Assembly (NCBI GenBank): GCA_049583635.1
Contig: JBAUWF010000068.1
Coordinates: 1-64,000, forward strand
Length of the DNA stretch: 64,000 bases
Direction of reading: 5' to 3'
From: Dokdonella_A sp049583635
GTDB taxonomy: Bacteria; Pseudomonadota; Gammaproteobacteria; Xanthomonadales; Rhodanobacteraceae
Under the pieces are notes generated by a model. That model worked only from the letters and a program-made list of their open reading frames with translations, did not search any database and was not told the DNA's origin. Below, one piece after another: positions 43,681 to 51,676 of the stretch (position 1 is the stretch's first letter; each line of letters starts with the position of its first letter). Position numbers and translations under genes: made by a program.

Positions 43681-45003
43681 CTATTCGCAACCCACCGGCG
43701 GCGCCGGGTTGATCTCGTCGATCGATCCGGAAAGGCCGGCGAACTCGCCGACCGTGAAGTTGTAATCCAGCGTCATCGTGCTGCACGAGGTGAAGGCGAT
43801 ATTGGCGGTGCCGACCACTTCGCGCGTCACCTCGCTCGGCGTGTTGAACACACCACCGCTCGTTACCGCAATCGGTACGTCCTCGAGCATCAGATCGCCG
43901 GGCGTGTAGTCGTTGCTTTGCAGCGTGAACCAACGTTGTGCGGCCGGACCGATTGAACCTTCAGATTCCGGTTTGAAGGTGTACCACCCGGCGAAAAATG
44001 TGTTCTGCGACGGCACGATATCCACCACCAGGCCCTGGCCCGCGGTGGCCGGTTCGTACCAAGCGCCCGAATGCAACGCGTCGTCGTAATCGACCGGCAG
44101 CGGCATCGGCGCTTGCGCCGGTACCGCGCTACTGCAACCGGTCGGGGCGGTCAGGCGCACATACGGAATCGTGCCGCTGGTGCCAAGCCCATCGAGCAGC
44201 ATGTAGGTCAACGTGGCATGCGTGCAGTCGTGGAACGTCAGCGTCGCCGTGCCGTAGGCCTGCGACGGGATCGGCGGGGGCGCATCGAAATGGCCGCTGT
44301 TATTGCGGTATACGCCAAGATCATAGGACGATTCGTGGCTGGCCGAGAGACTGCCTTGCAGGCTAAACCATCTCTCCTCGCCGAACCCCAGCGGATCGAA
44401 GGTAAACCAGCCGCCGAACAGAAAGCTCTGGCCGTCCGAGACGCCGTCCGGATAGACCGCGAGTTCGAGGCCTTGGCCCGAAGTTGCCGGGTTGTACCAG
44501 GAGCCGGTCAGCGAAAACTGGTCGGCGTCGAACGGAATCGGGTCGGTGACATTTATCAGGACGGGGTTTGATTCGGGGATACTCTGGCCAGAATTACCGG
44601 CATAGGGATCGAATAGAGCCACAACATCATGGAATCCTGCCGTTTCAAATGTCGTGGCGCAATGTGCAAGACCTGTCGATCCTGATGTGCTGACCGGGAC
44701 AGAGCTGCAAAGGGGATCACCGTATGGTGTACTTGACCCACCTCCGTCAAAGAAATAGATATTTATGCCGCTGAAAGGTTCGTATGCGGCACCGATAGTC
44801 GCTTCCAGATCGACTGCTTGACCGACCTGCGGCGAGTTCGCCGTGGTCGTCAAGATAAACCTGAAATCATCGGCCCGGGCAGCTATGGAGAAGACCAGAA
44901 TTGCGGCAGGAAGGACCCACCGCACAACACGCGTTCGGTTCGGTACCGATCGGATCGTTTCAGGTTGCAGCGATTCAGGCGGGTGTTTGCAATGAACGGA
45001 CAT
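43681..45003 (-). CDS. Secreted protein with duplicated WY-P-GQG domain
   Basis: 440 residues from ATG 45003, chosen because GGAGG lies 7 bases upstream and a signal peptide follows (WVLPAAILVFSIAARA, residues about 29-44). Residues about 45-160 resemble an Ig-like/Big_3-type beta domain. Two copies of a beta-rich domain follow, each starting with GSWYNPATSGQGLELAVYP (about 170) or GAWYEPATAGQGLVVDIVP (about 320) and each ending with a CTxxTLxY-type strand. This GxWYxPxxxGQG domain recurs in exported proteins of Xanthomonadales but has no known function to me. It is 40 bp downstream of the G1 peptidase gene, so the two are probably made together. Confidence 0.75.
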   Translation of the reverse strand: MSVHCKHPPESLQPETIRSVPNRTRVVRWVLPAAILVFSIAARADDFRFILTTTANSPQVGQAVDLEATIGAAYEPFSGINIYFFDGGGSSTPYGDPLCSSVPVSTSGSTGLAHCATTFETAGFHDVVALFDPYAGNSGQSIPESNPVLINVTDPIPFDADQFSLTGSWYNPATSGQGLELAVYPDGVSDGQSFLFGGWFTFDPLGFGEERWFSLQGSLSASHESSYDLGVYRNNSGHFDAPPPIPSQAYGTATLTFHDCTHATLTYMLLDGLGTSGTIPYVRLTAPTGCSSAVPAQAPMPLPVDYDDALHSGAWYEPATAGQGLVVDIVPSQNTFFAGWYTFKPESEGSIGPAAQRWFTLQSNDYTPGDLMLEDVPIAVTSGGVFNTPSEVTREVVGTANIAFTSCSTMTLDYNFTVGEFAGLSGSIDEINPAPPVGCE

Positions 45004-45043
45004 GGGAACGCCTCCGAAATGAAGAGTCGGAATCCAACACGGA

Positions 45044-46216
45044 TCAATTGCCGTTGTCCGGCAGGTAATAGAGATCGGTGAAGCTGCTGCCGGAAGTGAT
45101 CTGGCCGGGAGAGGCGAGGATCTGGTACTGCTGAAAAACATATTGCTGAAGTGAAAGTGCGGTCACGCCGGTGTCCGAGATCGCCCGACAATTGACCGGC
45201 GCACCGTTGACGAACGTGGTGGCCCAGCAGCCGTTGTAGAAATTGACCTCGCCGAAATCGGCCAGCGGATAGGAGCCATAGCCCGGGCTTGGTGCTTCGA
45301 CGACCCACTCGGTGGTGTTGCCGCCCGGTTCCTGCGTGCAGGTCGTAGGATCATTAGGGTCGCAGTCCAGATCGATCACCGCACAGCCGCCCGGCGGCGT
45401 GTTATCGGAAAAATCGCAGAGACCGAATTCGACGCTGTCAGACTCCGCGAGCCAGATCGACACGGTGCCGGTGTCATCGCCCGGATGCGCAACGGGAGAA
45501 TAGACCTCGACCTCCCCCGTATTGCTTGGGCCACCGACGATCTCATACCAGAAATAGTATTCGCCGCTATTGCTTGCCAACCAATTCTGCCTGGTTCCGG
45601 CCTGGATGAGCGGAAGATCAGCCATGTGGTGATCCGTCCCACCACCCATCCCCGCCCAGGTCGACGAGGCGTAATAGCCGTCGGGCGAATAGTGATGACC
45701 GGGTGGCGGGTTGACCACCGTCGGAATGGTCCAGCCGGACTGCACGTAGTGGGAGGTCTTGCGGATCCGGTAACCGGCGTAGGTCGGCGTAACCTGCCCA
45801 GCATCAGGGTTCGGCCCGCTTGGCATCGGCGCTGATGGCTCGGTTGAACCCGGCCAATGCGTGTCACCGGTATGCGTGCAACGCAATGTCGAGGCCCAGC
45901 GCATATGCAGACTCGCGGCCTTGGCAAAAAACGAGGTCGCCGAATCGGGCAGGGTGCCAAGCGGGTCGGCGAACTCGGTGCCGGGTCGCGGCGTCAACAC
46001 CACTGCGCCGTCGCAGCCGACGGTCGGATGCGGGATGCCGTCCGCCAGTGCGGTGAATTGAGAAGGGTCAAGGTCCGCCGGCTCGGATGGCTTATTACTC
46101 GCGTGGGCAACTCCGACCAGCAGACAGGCCGCCACGGCTACGCCGAGCCGAGCCGAGCCGAGCCGAGCCGAGCCGAGCCGAGCCGATATAGGATTCAATT
46201 TGCGAAACGATTTCAT
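45044..46216 (-). CDS. Secreted G1-family (glutamic, eqolisin-like) peptidase
   Basis: 390 residues from ATG 46216 (GGAG 7 bases upstream). The signal peptide spans 1-39 and its n-region is three copies of SARLG (residues 11-25) encoded by a 5-bp DNA repeat. After a linker, SGWTIPTVVNP, WAGMGGG...LPLIQAGT and GEYYFWYEIVGG match the G1 fold, with Gln205 as the likely catalytic Gln and Glu303 or Glu307 in TTEWVVEAPS as the Glu. Six or more Cys residues in 267-293 suggest disulfides in an inserted loop (DLCDFS..GGCAVIDLDCDP). G1 enzymes are acid proteases first found in fungi. Expression could be switched by slippage in the repeat. Confidence 0.85.
   Translation of the reverse strand: MKSFRKLNPISARLGSARLGSARLGVAVAACLLVGVAHASNKPSEPADLDPSQFTALADGIPHPTVGCDGAVVLTPRPGTEFADPLGTLPDSATSFFAKAASLHMRWASTLRCTHTGDTHWPGSTEPSAPMPSGPNPDAGQVTPTYAGYRIRKTSHYVQSGWTIPTVVNPPPGHHYSPDGYYASSTWAGMGGGTDHHMADLPLIQAGTRQNWLASNSGEYYFWYEIVGGPSNTGEVEVYSPVAHPGDDTGTVSIWLAESDSVEFGLCDFSDNTPPGGCAVIDLDCDPNDPTTCTQEPGGNTTEWVVEAPSPGYGSYPLADFGEVNFYNGCWATTFVNGAPVNCRAISDTGVTALSLQQYVFQQYQILASPGQITSGSSFTDLYYLPDNGN
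46142..46186 (-). repeat. Nine copies of a 5-bp repeat (GCCGA on +) in the peptidase signal peptide
   Basis: Nine perfect tandem GCCGA units encode residues 11-25 of the G1 peptidase. Because 5 is not a multiple of 3, losing or gaining one unit shifts the frame, and only copy numbers such as 6, 9 and 12 give the full protein. This is the form of a phase-variation contingency tract. Confidence 0.9.
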
Positions 46217-46616
46217 GGTTATTCTCCAAGACGTCGATGAATGCAAAATCGTCGCAAGCGTGTGCGACGCGTGGTGTCGAGCGTAGTCAGGAGAAAACCG
46301 GAGGCCCGCGTTCGCGATCCAGCATGCGCGTTTGTCGCCCTTGCAGGGCTTCAAGGCGCGCGTGTGCGGTGCGAGGAAGCAGCTTGCAGCAACTGATCGG
46401 GGGTTTCCGGGCAGAAACCGGGGTGCGAGCAAGCGATTGTGTTGAACCTGGCGCGTTCATCACCTCGAATCCGTCCTTCGGTGAGCGCTGCCGCATGCGC
46501 GGCAGTGAGCATATCGAACGTTACTCCGATTACGCTGAACCGTATGGAAATCGATAGATGGCCAAACGGCGTTCCGATTTGCGACAACGTCGCAGTGCAG
46601 TTGCGTCGCGCGAGAT

Positions 46617-46660
46617 GCCCTTCGACTTCGGCCTTCGGCCTACGCTCAGGGTGAACGGTA
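46617..46660 (+). repeat. Intergenic REP-like element, copy 1
   Basis: CCCTTCGACTTCG, then GGCCTTCGGCC (a self-pairing arm), then TACGCTCAGGGTGAACGG. This matches the common CTTCGACT...CTCAGGGTGAACGG intergenic repeat seen in many Proteobacteria. Confidence 0.6.
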
Positions 46661-46779
46661 GTGTGGGTTCGCCTCCAGCCCCGCAAGCCCTTGCTCCGAG
46701 TGTGTTCCGGGCGCACTTCGACGCCGAACCAAAGCAACGCGACCTGAGCCCTTCGGGTGGAGCGAGCGAATTCCCACTT

Positions 46780-46829
46780 CCACCGTTCGCACTGAGCGTA
46801 GCTCGCGCAAGCGAGCGAAGTCGAAGTGT
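46780..46829 (-). repeat. Intergenic REP-like element, inverted copy 2
   Basis: On the minus strand it reads CACTTCGACTTCGCTCGCTT, then CTACGCTCAGTGCGAACGG, the same element as copy 1 in opposite orientation, with GCTCGCGCAAGCGAGC as its central hairpin. Confidence 0.6.
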
Positions 46830-46848
46830 TGGCGTTGCGCTGACAGAA

Positions 46849-46915
46849 CCCCTTCGACTTCGACTGTCCTGAGCGTAGGCCGAAGGCTGAAGTCGGCGGG
46901 CTCAGGGTGAACGGA
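46849..46915 (+). repeat. Intergenic REP-like element, copy 3 (longer)
   Basis: CCCCTTCGACTTCGACTGTC, then CCTGAGCGTAGGCCGAAGGC, then GGCTCAGGGTGAACGG. It carries an internal inverted half-element, so it may form a larger cruciform. Confidence 0.6.
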
Positions 46916-47026
46916 ATGAGAGGACGACCTTCAGCCCATTGAGCCGACGCTCAGCCTGCGGGCCTGCCCTGAATGCCTCCCCGCAACACGATCTGCGTGG
47001 GCGCAACCATCGGATATCGAGGGAGG

Positions 47027-47359
47027 TCAATGGCGCTTGGAATCCCAGCCGAGCGCGGCGATCAGCGTCACGCTCAAGGTGACTTCGATCAATGCGGGCA
47101 AGCGGTCGGCTGCAAGCAGCCATGCGGCGACGACGCCATGACAGAAGTAGACCAGGGAGACGATGCCGACCCAGAGCAGGGTGCGGCGCAATCCTCTTCG
47201 CAAAGCGAGCAGCGGCAGCAGCAGCGGCGGCACGGTCAGAAGCAATGCGAGCACCGGAGCCGCGCGTGTCGGCGGCGCGAGCCATAGATACCAGACGAAC
47301 TGCAGCAACACCAGGCCGGCCCACGCACCGATACTGATTGCACGGGCGTTCGCGTTCAC
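47027..47359 (-). CDS. DUF2069 membrane protein
   Basis: 110 residues, GTG start (47359) overlapping the wrbA stop by 4 bases. Four helices: IGAWAGLVLLQFVWYLWLA, APVLALLLTVPPLLLPLLAL, TLLWVGIVSLVYFCHGVVAAW and ALIEVTLSVTLIAALGW. The pattern, with conserved LP and VYFCHGV, is the DUF2069 family, small inner-membrane proteins that often follow wrbA in Xanthomonads. Function unknown. Confidence 0.88.
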   Translation of the reverse strand: MNANARAISIGAWAGLVLLQFVWYLWLAPPTRAAPVLALLLTVPPLLLPLLALRRGLRRTLLWVGIVSLVYFCHGVVAAWLLAADRLPALIEVTLSVTLIAALGWDSKRH

Positions 47360-47955
47360 GCGCCGCGAGCCAGCGTCGCCGCAATCGTCGCGACGCGGCG
47401 ACCGAGCACGCGCGCGAGTTCACGTTCGTCATCGCTGGTCGGGCGTTCATTGGAGGCTCCGGCAACATGGCTTGCGCCGTATGGGGAGCCGCCGCCAGTC
47501 GTGCGGTTGAGCGCGGCTTCGGTGTACGGAATGCCGACCAGCAACATGCCGTGATGCAGCAACGGCAGCATCATTGACAGCAGCGTGGTTTCCTGGCCGC
47601 CATGCATCGTGCTGGTGGACGTGAACACACCGGCGGGTTTGCCGGCCAGGGTGCCGGATGCCCATTCGGCACCGGTTTCGTCGAGAAAGTACTTGAGCGG
47701 TGCAGCCATGTTGCCGAAGCGCGTCGGGCTGCCGAGGATCAGGCCGGCGCATTCAGCCAGGTCTTCGCGCGTTGCATAGGGTGCGCCGGTGTCCGGGACC
47801 GGCGCCGCGGCGATTTCCGTCGTCGGCGCGACGGGCGGCACGCTGCGCTGGCGCGCGCCCATGTCGGCGACTTCCTCGACGCCGCGCGCCACAAAGCGCG
47901 CCAGATCTGCAACGGCGCCGTTGCGGCTGTAATAGAGAACCAGGATTTCGCTCAC
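47356..47955 (-). CDS. wrbA: NAD(P)H:quinone oxidoreductase WrbA
   Basis: 199 residues from GTG 47955; the frame is open farther up but WrbA starts with ILVLYYSRNGAVADLARFVARGVEE, the FMN phosphate loop. GSPTRFGNMAAPLKYFLDETG and STSTMHGGQETTLLSMM are the remaining flavin and quinone-site motifs. Length is the usual 198-200. The enzyme reduces quinones by two electrons in the cytoplasm, guarding against redox cycling. It is translationally coupled to the DUF2069 gene and divergent from yihY. Confidence 0.95.
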   Translation of the reverse strand: MSEILVLYYSRNGAVADLARFVARGVEEVADMGARQRSVPPVAPTTEIAAAPVPDTGAPYATREDLAECAGLILGSPTRFGNMAAPLKYFLDETGAEWASGTLAGKPAGVFTSTSTMHGGQETTLLSMMLPLLHHGMLLVGIPYTEAALNRTTGGGSPYGASHVAGASNERPTSDDERELARVLGRRVATIAATLARGA

Positions 47956-48074
47956 TGCGGTTGTGTCCGATCCGGTGGGGATTAACGCAGCGTATTGGAA
48001 ATTCAGTCTCGCCGCGATCCGGCCTTGTCCGCGCGTTCCACGACAGTCCACTTTCGGCCTGCTAGTCTGCGTGC

Positions 48075-49379
48075 ATGTCCAAGGACAATGCGAAGGATGC
48101 AGCGAAGAATCCGCGCTACGATCGCGAACGGGTGAGCGCGTTCTTCAGCTTTACCTGGCATCGATTCATCGAGGATCGCTGCCTGCAAGTGGCGGGCGCT
48201 CTCTCGTTAACCACTGTCTTCGCAATCGTGCCACTGACCACGGCGATACTCGGTATTCTGGCGGTGTTTCCGGGTTTTGCGGGCTGGCGCCAGAAGCTGA
48301 CCGATTTTGCTTTCGCCAATTTCATACCGGCGGCCGGCGGCACCGTGCAGAATTACCTGACGCAATTTGCCAGCAATGCGAGCAAGGCGACCATCGTCGG
48401 CGTACTCGTGCTGCTGTTCAGCGCGATCGCCTTGATGATGAGCATCGAGGATGCGTTCAATCGAATATGGCGCGTGCAGACCACACGCAGTGCATCGTCC
48501 CGCTTCGTCGTCTACTGGAGCACGCTGACGTTGGGTCCGCTGCTGCTCGTTGCCGCGCTCGCGGTCAGCTCGTATCTGCTCGCATTGCCGTTTATCGATG
48601 TCGCAGGCTCGCAGCTCTCGATCAGGGCACGCGCGCTCTCCGTATTGCCATTCCTGATCGTCTGGACCGCGTTGCTCGGCGGCTACATGGCGATACCGAA
48701 CCGCACGGTCCGGTTTCGCCATGCCGCGCTTGGATCGATGCTGGCTGCGGCATTGTTCGAGGTGGTCAAACGCGGCTTCGCTTTTTACGTCACCGGTTAT
48801 GCCAACTACGAGGAAATATACGGCGCGCTCGCGATGGTTCCGGTGTTTATCATCTGGATTTACCTGTCGTGGATGATCGTTTTGTTCGGTGCCTCGCTCA
48901 CCGCTTCGCTGAGCGCTTTCGATTACCGACCGCCCGAGCTCAGGTTGCCACCGGGCCAGGAATTCGCCGGTCTGTTGCGGGTGCTTGGACACTTTGCGGC
49001 AGCGCAACGACGCGGCAGCGGTTTGCACAGCGAAACGCTGCTCGCGGCCGAACCCTATCTGACCGACGAGTTGCTGCAGCGTTACCTGAGCGATCTGTAC
49101 CGGGCAGGCTTGGTGCGACGCAGTGAATCCGGCGAATGGGTATTGATACGCGATCTGGCCAGTGCGCGGCTGCTCGATGTGTACGAAGCCGGCAAGTACC
49201 GGTTACCCTTGGATGCGCCGCATCTCGTCGGCGACGAGCGCCAGCGCACAACGGAGTTGTTGACCGAACTTGCCGATCGTTTGCGTCATGGACTCGATGT
49301 GCCATTGGACGAGCTGTTTGCGCCGGCACCACGGCCTGTTGCAGATCACAACGCGGAAGGCCGGCACGCGAATGCTTGA
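48075..49379 (+). CDS. YihY/BrkB-family inner-membrane protein
   Basis: 434 residues, with six helices in the first about 280 residues: ALSLTTVFAIVPLTTAILGILAVFPGF, ATIVGVLVLLFSAIALMMSIEDAFNRIW, LTLGPLLLVAALAVSSYLLAL, LPFLIVWTALLGGYMAIPNR, and FKRGFAFYV..YEEIYGALAMVPVFIIWIYLSWMIVLFGASLTASL. This is the YihY/RNase BN-like (not a nuclease) family. A soluble C-terminal extension of about 140 residues resembles a winged helix (LTDELLQRYLSDLYRAGLVRRSESGEWVLIRD). The function is not established. The TlpA-like gene begins 18 bp after. Confidence 0.9.
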   Translation: MSKDNAKDAAKNPRYDRERVSAFFSFTWHRFIEDRCLQVAGALSLTTVFAIVPLTTAILGILAVFPGFAGWRQKLTDFAFANFIPAAGGTVQNYLTQFASNASKATIVGVLVLLFSAIALMMSIEDAFNRIWRVQTTRSASSRFVVYWSTLTLGPLLLVAALAVSSYLLALPFIDVAGSQLSIRARALSVLPFLIVWTALLGGYMAIPNRTVRFRHAALGSMLAAALFEVVKRGFAFYVTGYANYEEIYGALAMVPVFIIWIYLSWMIVLFGASLTASLSAFDYRPPELRLPPGQEFAGLLRVLGHFAAAQRRGSGLHSETLLAAEPYLTDELLQRYLSDLYRAGLVRRSESGEWVLIRDLASARLLDVYEAGKYRLPLDAPHLVGDERQRTTELLTELADRLRHGLDVPLDELFAPAPRPVADHNAEGRHANA

Positions 49380-49396
49380 TCGGTTTTGGAGACGTC

Positions 49397-49909
49397 ATGA
49401 AATTCCCCTTGGCCGCGATCCTGTGTTGCCAGCTCGCAGCCGGCGTATTCGGCTCTGGACTGGCCGCGCTCACGCATGCGACCGAACCCGTTGCGCGGCC
49501 GGCGCTCAAGGTGACCACGCTCGATGGTTCCCGGTTCGATCTCGCAACCAGGCGCGGACACTGGGTAATCGTGAATTTCTGGGCCACTTGGTGTTCGCCG
49601 TGTATCCAGGAGATGCCCGAATTGTCGAAGTTCGTTTCGTCCAACCCGAAGGTCGATGCGATTGGCCTCGATTTCGAGGAAACCGAGCGCGCCGACATCG
49701 AGGCATTCCTCAAGAAGCATCCCGTCGCCTATCCGGTTGCCCGCGTAGACACTGCCAAACCGCCGGCCGATTTCGATGCCCCGCACGGATTGCCGACGAC
49801 CTATCTGATCGCGCCCGACGGTACGGTGGCGAAGCGGTTCCTCGGACCCGTTACAACGCATGATCTGGCAGCCGTGATCGACGCATGGAAGCCATCGACG
49901 AATGGATGA
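49397..49909 (+). CDS. TlpA-like thioredoxin-fold protein, exported
   Basis: 170 residues from ATG 49397 (GGAG 6 bases upstream; the frame is open upstream but lacks a signal there). The signal peptide is about 1-28 (LAAILCCQLAAGVFGSGLAAL). The thioredoxin fold has WVIVNFWATWCSPCIQEMPEL with the redox CSPC (about 63-66) and the cis-Pro loop GLPTTYLIAPDG. Such TlpA/ResA-like proteins reduce disulfides in the periplasm, including those of apocytochromes c. It is between yihY and acylphosphatase, not in a ccm cluster, so its target is open; the multiheme cytochromes of this window would need such a reductant. Confidence 0.88.
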   Translation: MKFPLAAILCCQLAAGVFGSGLAALTHATEPVARPALKVTTLDGSRFDLATRRGHWVIVNFWATWCSPCIQEMPELSKFVSSNPKVDAIGLDFEETERADIEAFLKKHPVAYPVARVDTAKPPADFDAPHGLPTTYLIAPDGTVAKRFLGPVTTHDLAAVIDAWKPSTNG

Positions 49910-49915
49910 TCAACG

Positions 49916-50182
49916 ATGCCTTGCGTGCGATTTCTCGTGAGCGGCCACGTGCAAGGCGTGTCTTTCCGCGCGTCCGCGGCGGCCGAGGCGCGGCGTCTCG
50001 GGATAGGCGGTCATGCGCGCAACCTCGCCGATGGGCGCGTCGAGGTCATGGCCTGCGGGGAAGCCGCGGCGCTGGATGCCCTCCAGACCTGGCTCAAGGC
50101 CGGGACGACCCATGCGCGTGTCGCGTCGGTATCACGCACGGAATTGCCCGAACAGCACTTCGCGGGATTTCGGTCAATCTAA
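49916..50182 (+). CDS. acyP: Acylphosphatase
   Basis: 88 residues. RFLVSGHVQGVSFRASAAAEA holds the phosphate-binding loop and catalytic Arg (about residue 18), and GIGGHARNLADGRVEV the catalytic Asn (about 36). The enzyme hydrolyses acyl phosphates in the cytoplasm. It starts 6 bases after the TlpA-like gene, and its stop overlaps the stop of the convergent ppk2 gene by 4 bases (50179-50182). Confidence 0.95.
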   Translation: MPCVRFLVSGHVQGVSFRASAAAEARRLGIGGHARNLADGRVEVMACGEAAALDALQTWLKAGTTHARVASVSRTELPEQHFAGFRSI

Positions 50183-50955
50183 TAAGGCTCGGGTATCCAT
50201 AATTCCGGATTGCTCAATTTTTCCCGTCGCAGTGGTGTCCCGAGTTTGGGCAGACGCAACGGTTTGTCCGGCGGTGCGCGTTGGGGCAGACGCTCGAGCA
50301 GGTGCCGGATCAGATTCAGGCGGCCGCGCTTCTGGTCATTGAAGTTGGCGACGAACCACGGAGCCGTTTCGCTATTGGTAGCCTTGAGCATGGTTTCGCG
50401 GGCCTTTGCGTAGGCCGCGTATTGTTCGCGTGCCTTGAGGTCGATCGGCGAGATCTTCCAGCGCTTGAGTGGGTCGGTCGCGCGCTCGCCGAATCGTTCC
50501 TCCTGCTGCTTCTGGTCGACTGCGAGCCAGTACTTGATCAGGAGGATGCCATCGTCGGTCAGGAGTTTCTCGAAGATCGGGCAGTTCGCCAGGAATTGTC
50601 CGGCCTCGGCCGCGGTGCAGAATCCCATGACCTGCTCGACACCGGCGCGGTTGTACCAGCTGCGATCGAACAGCACGAGTTCACCGGCAGCTGGTAGATG
50701 CTCGATATAGCGCTGGAAATACCATTGCGTGCGTTCGCGTTCGGTCGGTTTCGGCAGCGCGACGATACGTGTGTAGCGTGTGTTGAGCGGTTCGCTGATG
50801 GCCTTGATGACGCCGCCCTTGCCGGCGGCATCGCGGCCTTCAAACAGCAGCAGCACGCGCCGGCCAGTCGCGATGATCCAGCGCTGCAGGTCGACCAGTT
50901 CGCCATGAAGTTCCTCGATTGCGTGTCCGTATTTCTGGTGCTTGCGTGATTTCAT
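50179..50955 (-). CDS. ppk2: Polyphosphate kinase 2
   Basis: 258 residues. Walker A GRDAAGKGG (40-48), a lid-region GVIKAISEPLNTRYTRIVALPKPTERERTQWYFQRY, and Walker B LFDRSWYNRAGVEQVMGF mark a single-domain PPK2, which uses polyphosphate to make nucleoside di- or triphosphates. YWLAVDQKQQEERFGERATDPLKRWKISPID is the conserved central part. Length fits class I (about 260-300). The subclass (ADP or AMP as acceptor) cannot be decided by eye. Confidence 0.95.
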   Translation of the reverse strand: MKSRKHQKYGHAIEELHGELVDLQRWIIATGRRVLLLFEGRDAAGKGGVIKAISEPLNTRYTRIVALPKPTERERTQWYFQRYIEHLPAAGELVLFDRSWYNRAGVEQVMGFCTAAEAGQFLANCPIFEKLLTDDGILLIKYWLAVDQKQQEERFGERATDPLKRWKISPIDLKAREQYAAYAKARETMLKATNSETAPWFVANFNDQKRGRLNLIRHLLERLPQRAPPDKPLRLPKLGTPLRREKLSNPELWIPEPY

Positions 50956-50968
50956 GGTGGCGTGTCGA

Positions 50969-51544
50969 TCAGGCTGGTTCGTTGAGGCGCGGGATCAGGC
51001 CCGCGAGGTTGCATGGGCGCGTGGTCGCGTCGAGCTGACTGCGGATCAGTTTGTCCCACGCCGTTCGGCAGGCCGATGTGGATCCGGGCAGGCAAAACAG
51101 GAAGGTACCGTTGGCTAGCCCCGCGAACGCGCGTGATTGCAGGCTCGACGTGCCGATCTCATCAAAGCTGATGCGGCGAAACAATTCGCCGAAGCCGGGC
51201 ATCTCCTTGTCAAGCAGCGGCGCGATGGCTTCCGGTGTCGAATCACGCCCGGTGAAACCGGTGCCGCCGGTGATCAGCACGCCATGAATGGTCGCGTCCG
51301 CAATCCATCGGGCGACGACCGCACGGATCGCGTAGCGGTCATCCTTGAGGATGCATCGTTCACCCAAACGATGGCCGGCCTGGCCGAGCGCCAGCGCAAG
51401 AAAGTCCCCGGAGCTGTCGTTGTCCGGCGTACGCGAGTCGGAGACCGTCAGCACGCACAAGGTCAGTGGCACGAACTCGGATTGAATGCTCAAGGCAGGT
51501 CCCGGAATCAGAGGCCGACAAATCGCGTCGGACAGTGTGGACAT
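50969..51544 (-). CDS. moaB: Molybdopterin biosynthesis protein MoaB
   Basis: 191 residues. FVPLTLCVLTVSDSRTPDNDSSGDFLA (25-51) and ITGGTGFTGRDSTPEAIAPLLDKEMPGFGELFRRISF are the MogA/MoaB fold motifs, including the conserved Asp of the adenylation site. MoaB adenylates molybdopterin on the way to molybdenum cofactor. The ORF begins ATG 51544; a TTG eighteen codons downstream is closer to the usual family start. No other moa genes are nearby. It is 13 bp upstream of ppk2 on the same strand. Confidence 0.92.
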   Translation of the reverse strand: MSTLSDAICRPLIPGPALSIQSEFVPLTLCVLTVSDSRTPDNDSSGDFLALALGQAGHRLGERCILKDDRYAIRAVVARWIADATIHGVLITGGTGFTGRDSTPEAIAPLLDKEMPGFGELFRRISFDEIGTSSLQSRAFAGLANGTFLFCLPGSTSACRTAWDKLIRSQLDATTRPCNLAGLIPRLNEPA

Positions 51545-51676
51545 GATACCCGCAGCGTGGCATTGGGAAATGCGTTTGAGGGTGCTGCCACGTTGGTAAC
51601 GGGGTGCCTCGTCCGAAGTAGCCGGTCGTGGCGTGCCTGCCTGTTCGCCGACGCACGCTGCAAAACGCGTCGCACG

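Larger units (their letters stand above)
46217..47026. other. 810-bp intergenic region with palindromic repeats
   Basis: No reading frame here has a recognisable product; the short ones lack ribosome sites and codon bias. The left part must hold the promoter for the G1 peptidase (leftward), which I cannot pinpoint. CTGCCGC-ATGC-GCGGCAG (46488-46505) is a clean 7-bp hairpin. The right part, 46.6-46.97 kb, contains repeated palindromic elements ending in GCTCAGGGTGAACGG. Confidence 0.6.

Noticed and set aside
46237..46737. Small open frames (69, 106 and 128 codons) in the intergenic region
   Set aside because: No ribosome sites, no codon bias, no recognisable product; they cross palindromic repeats.
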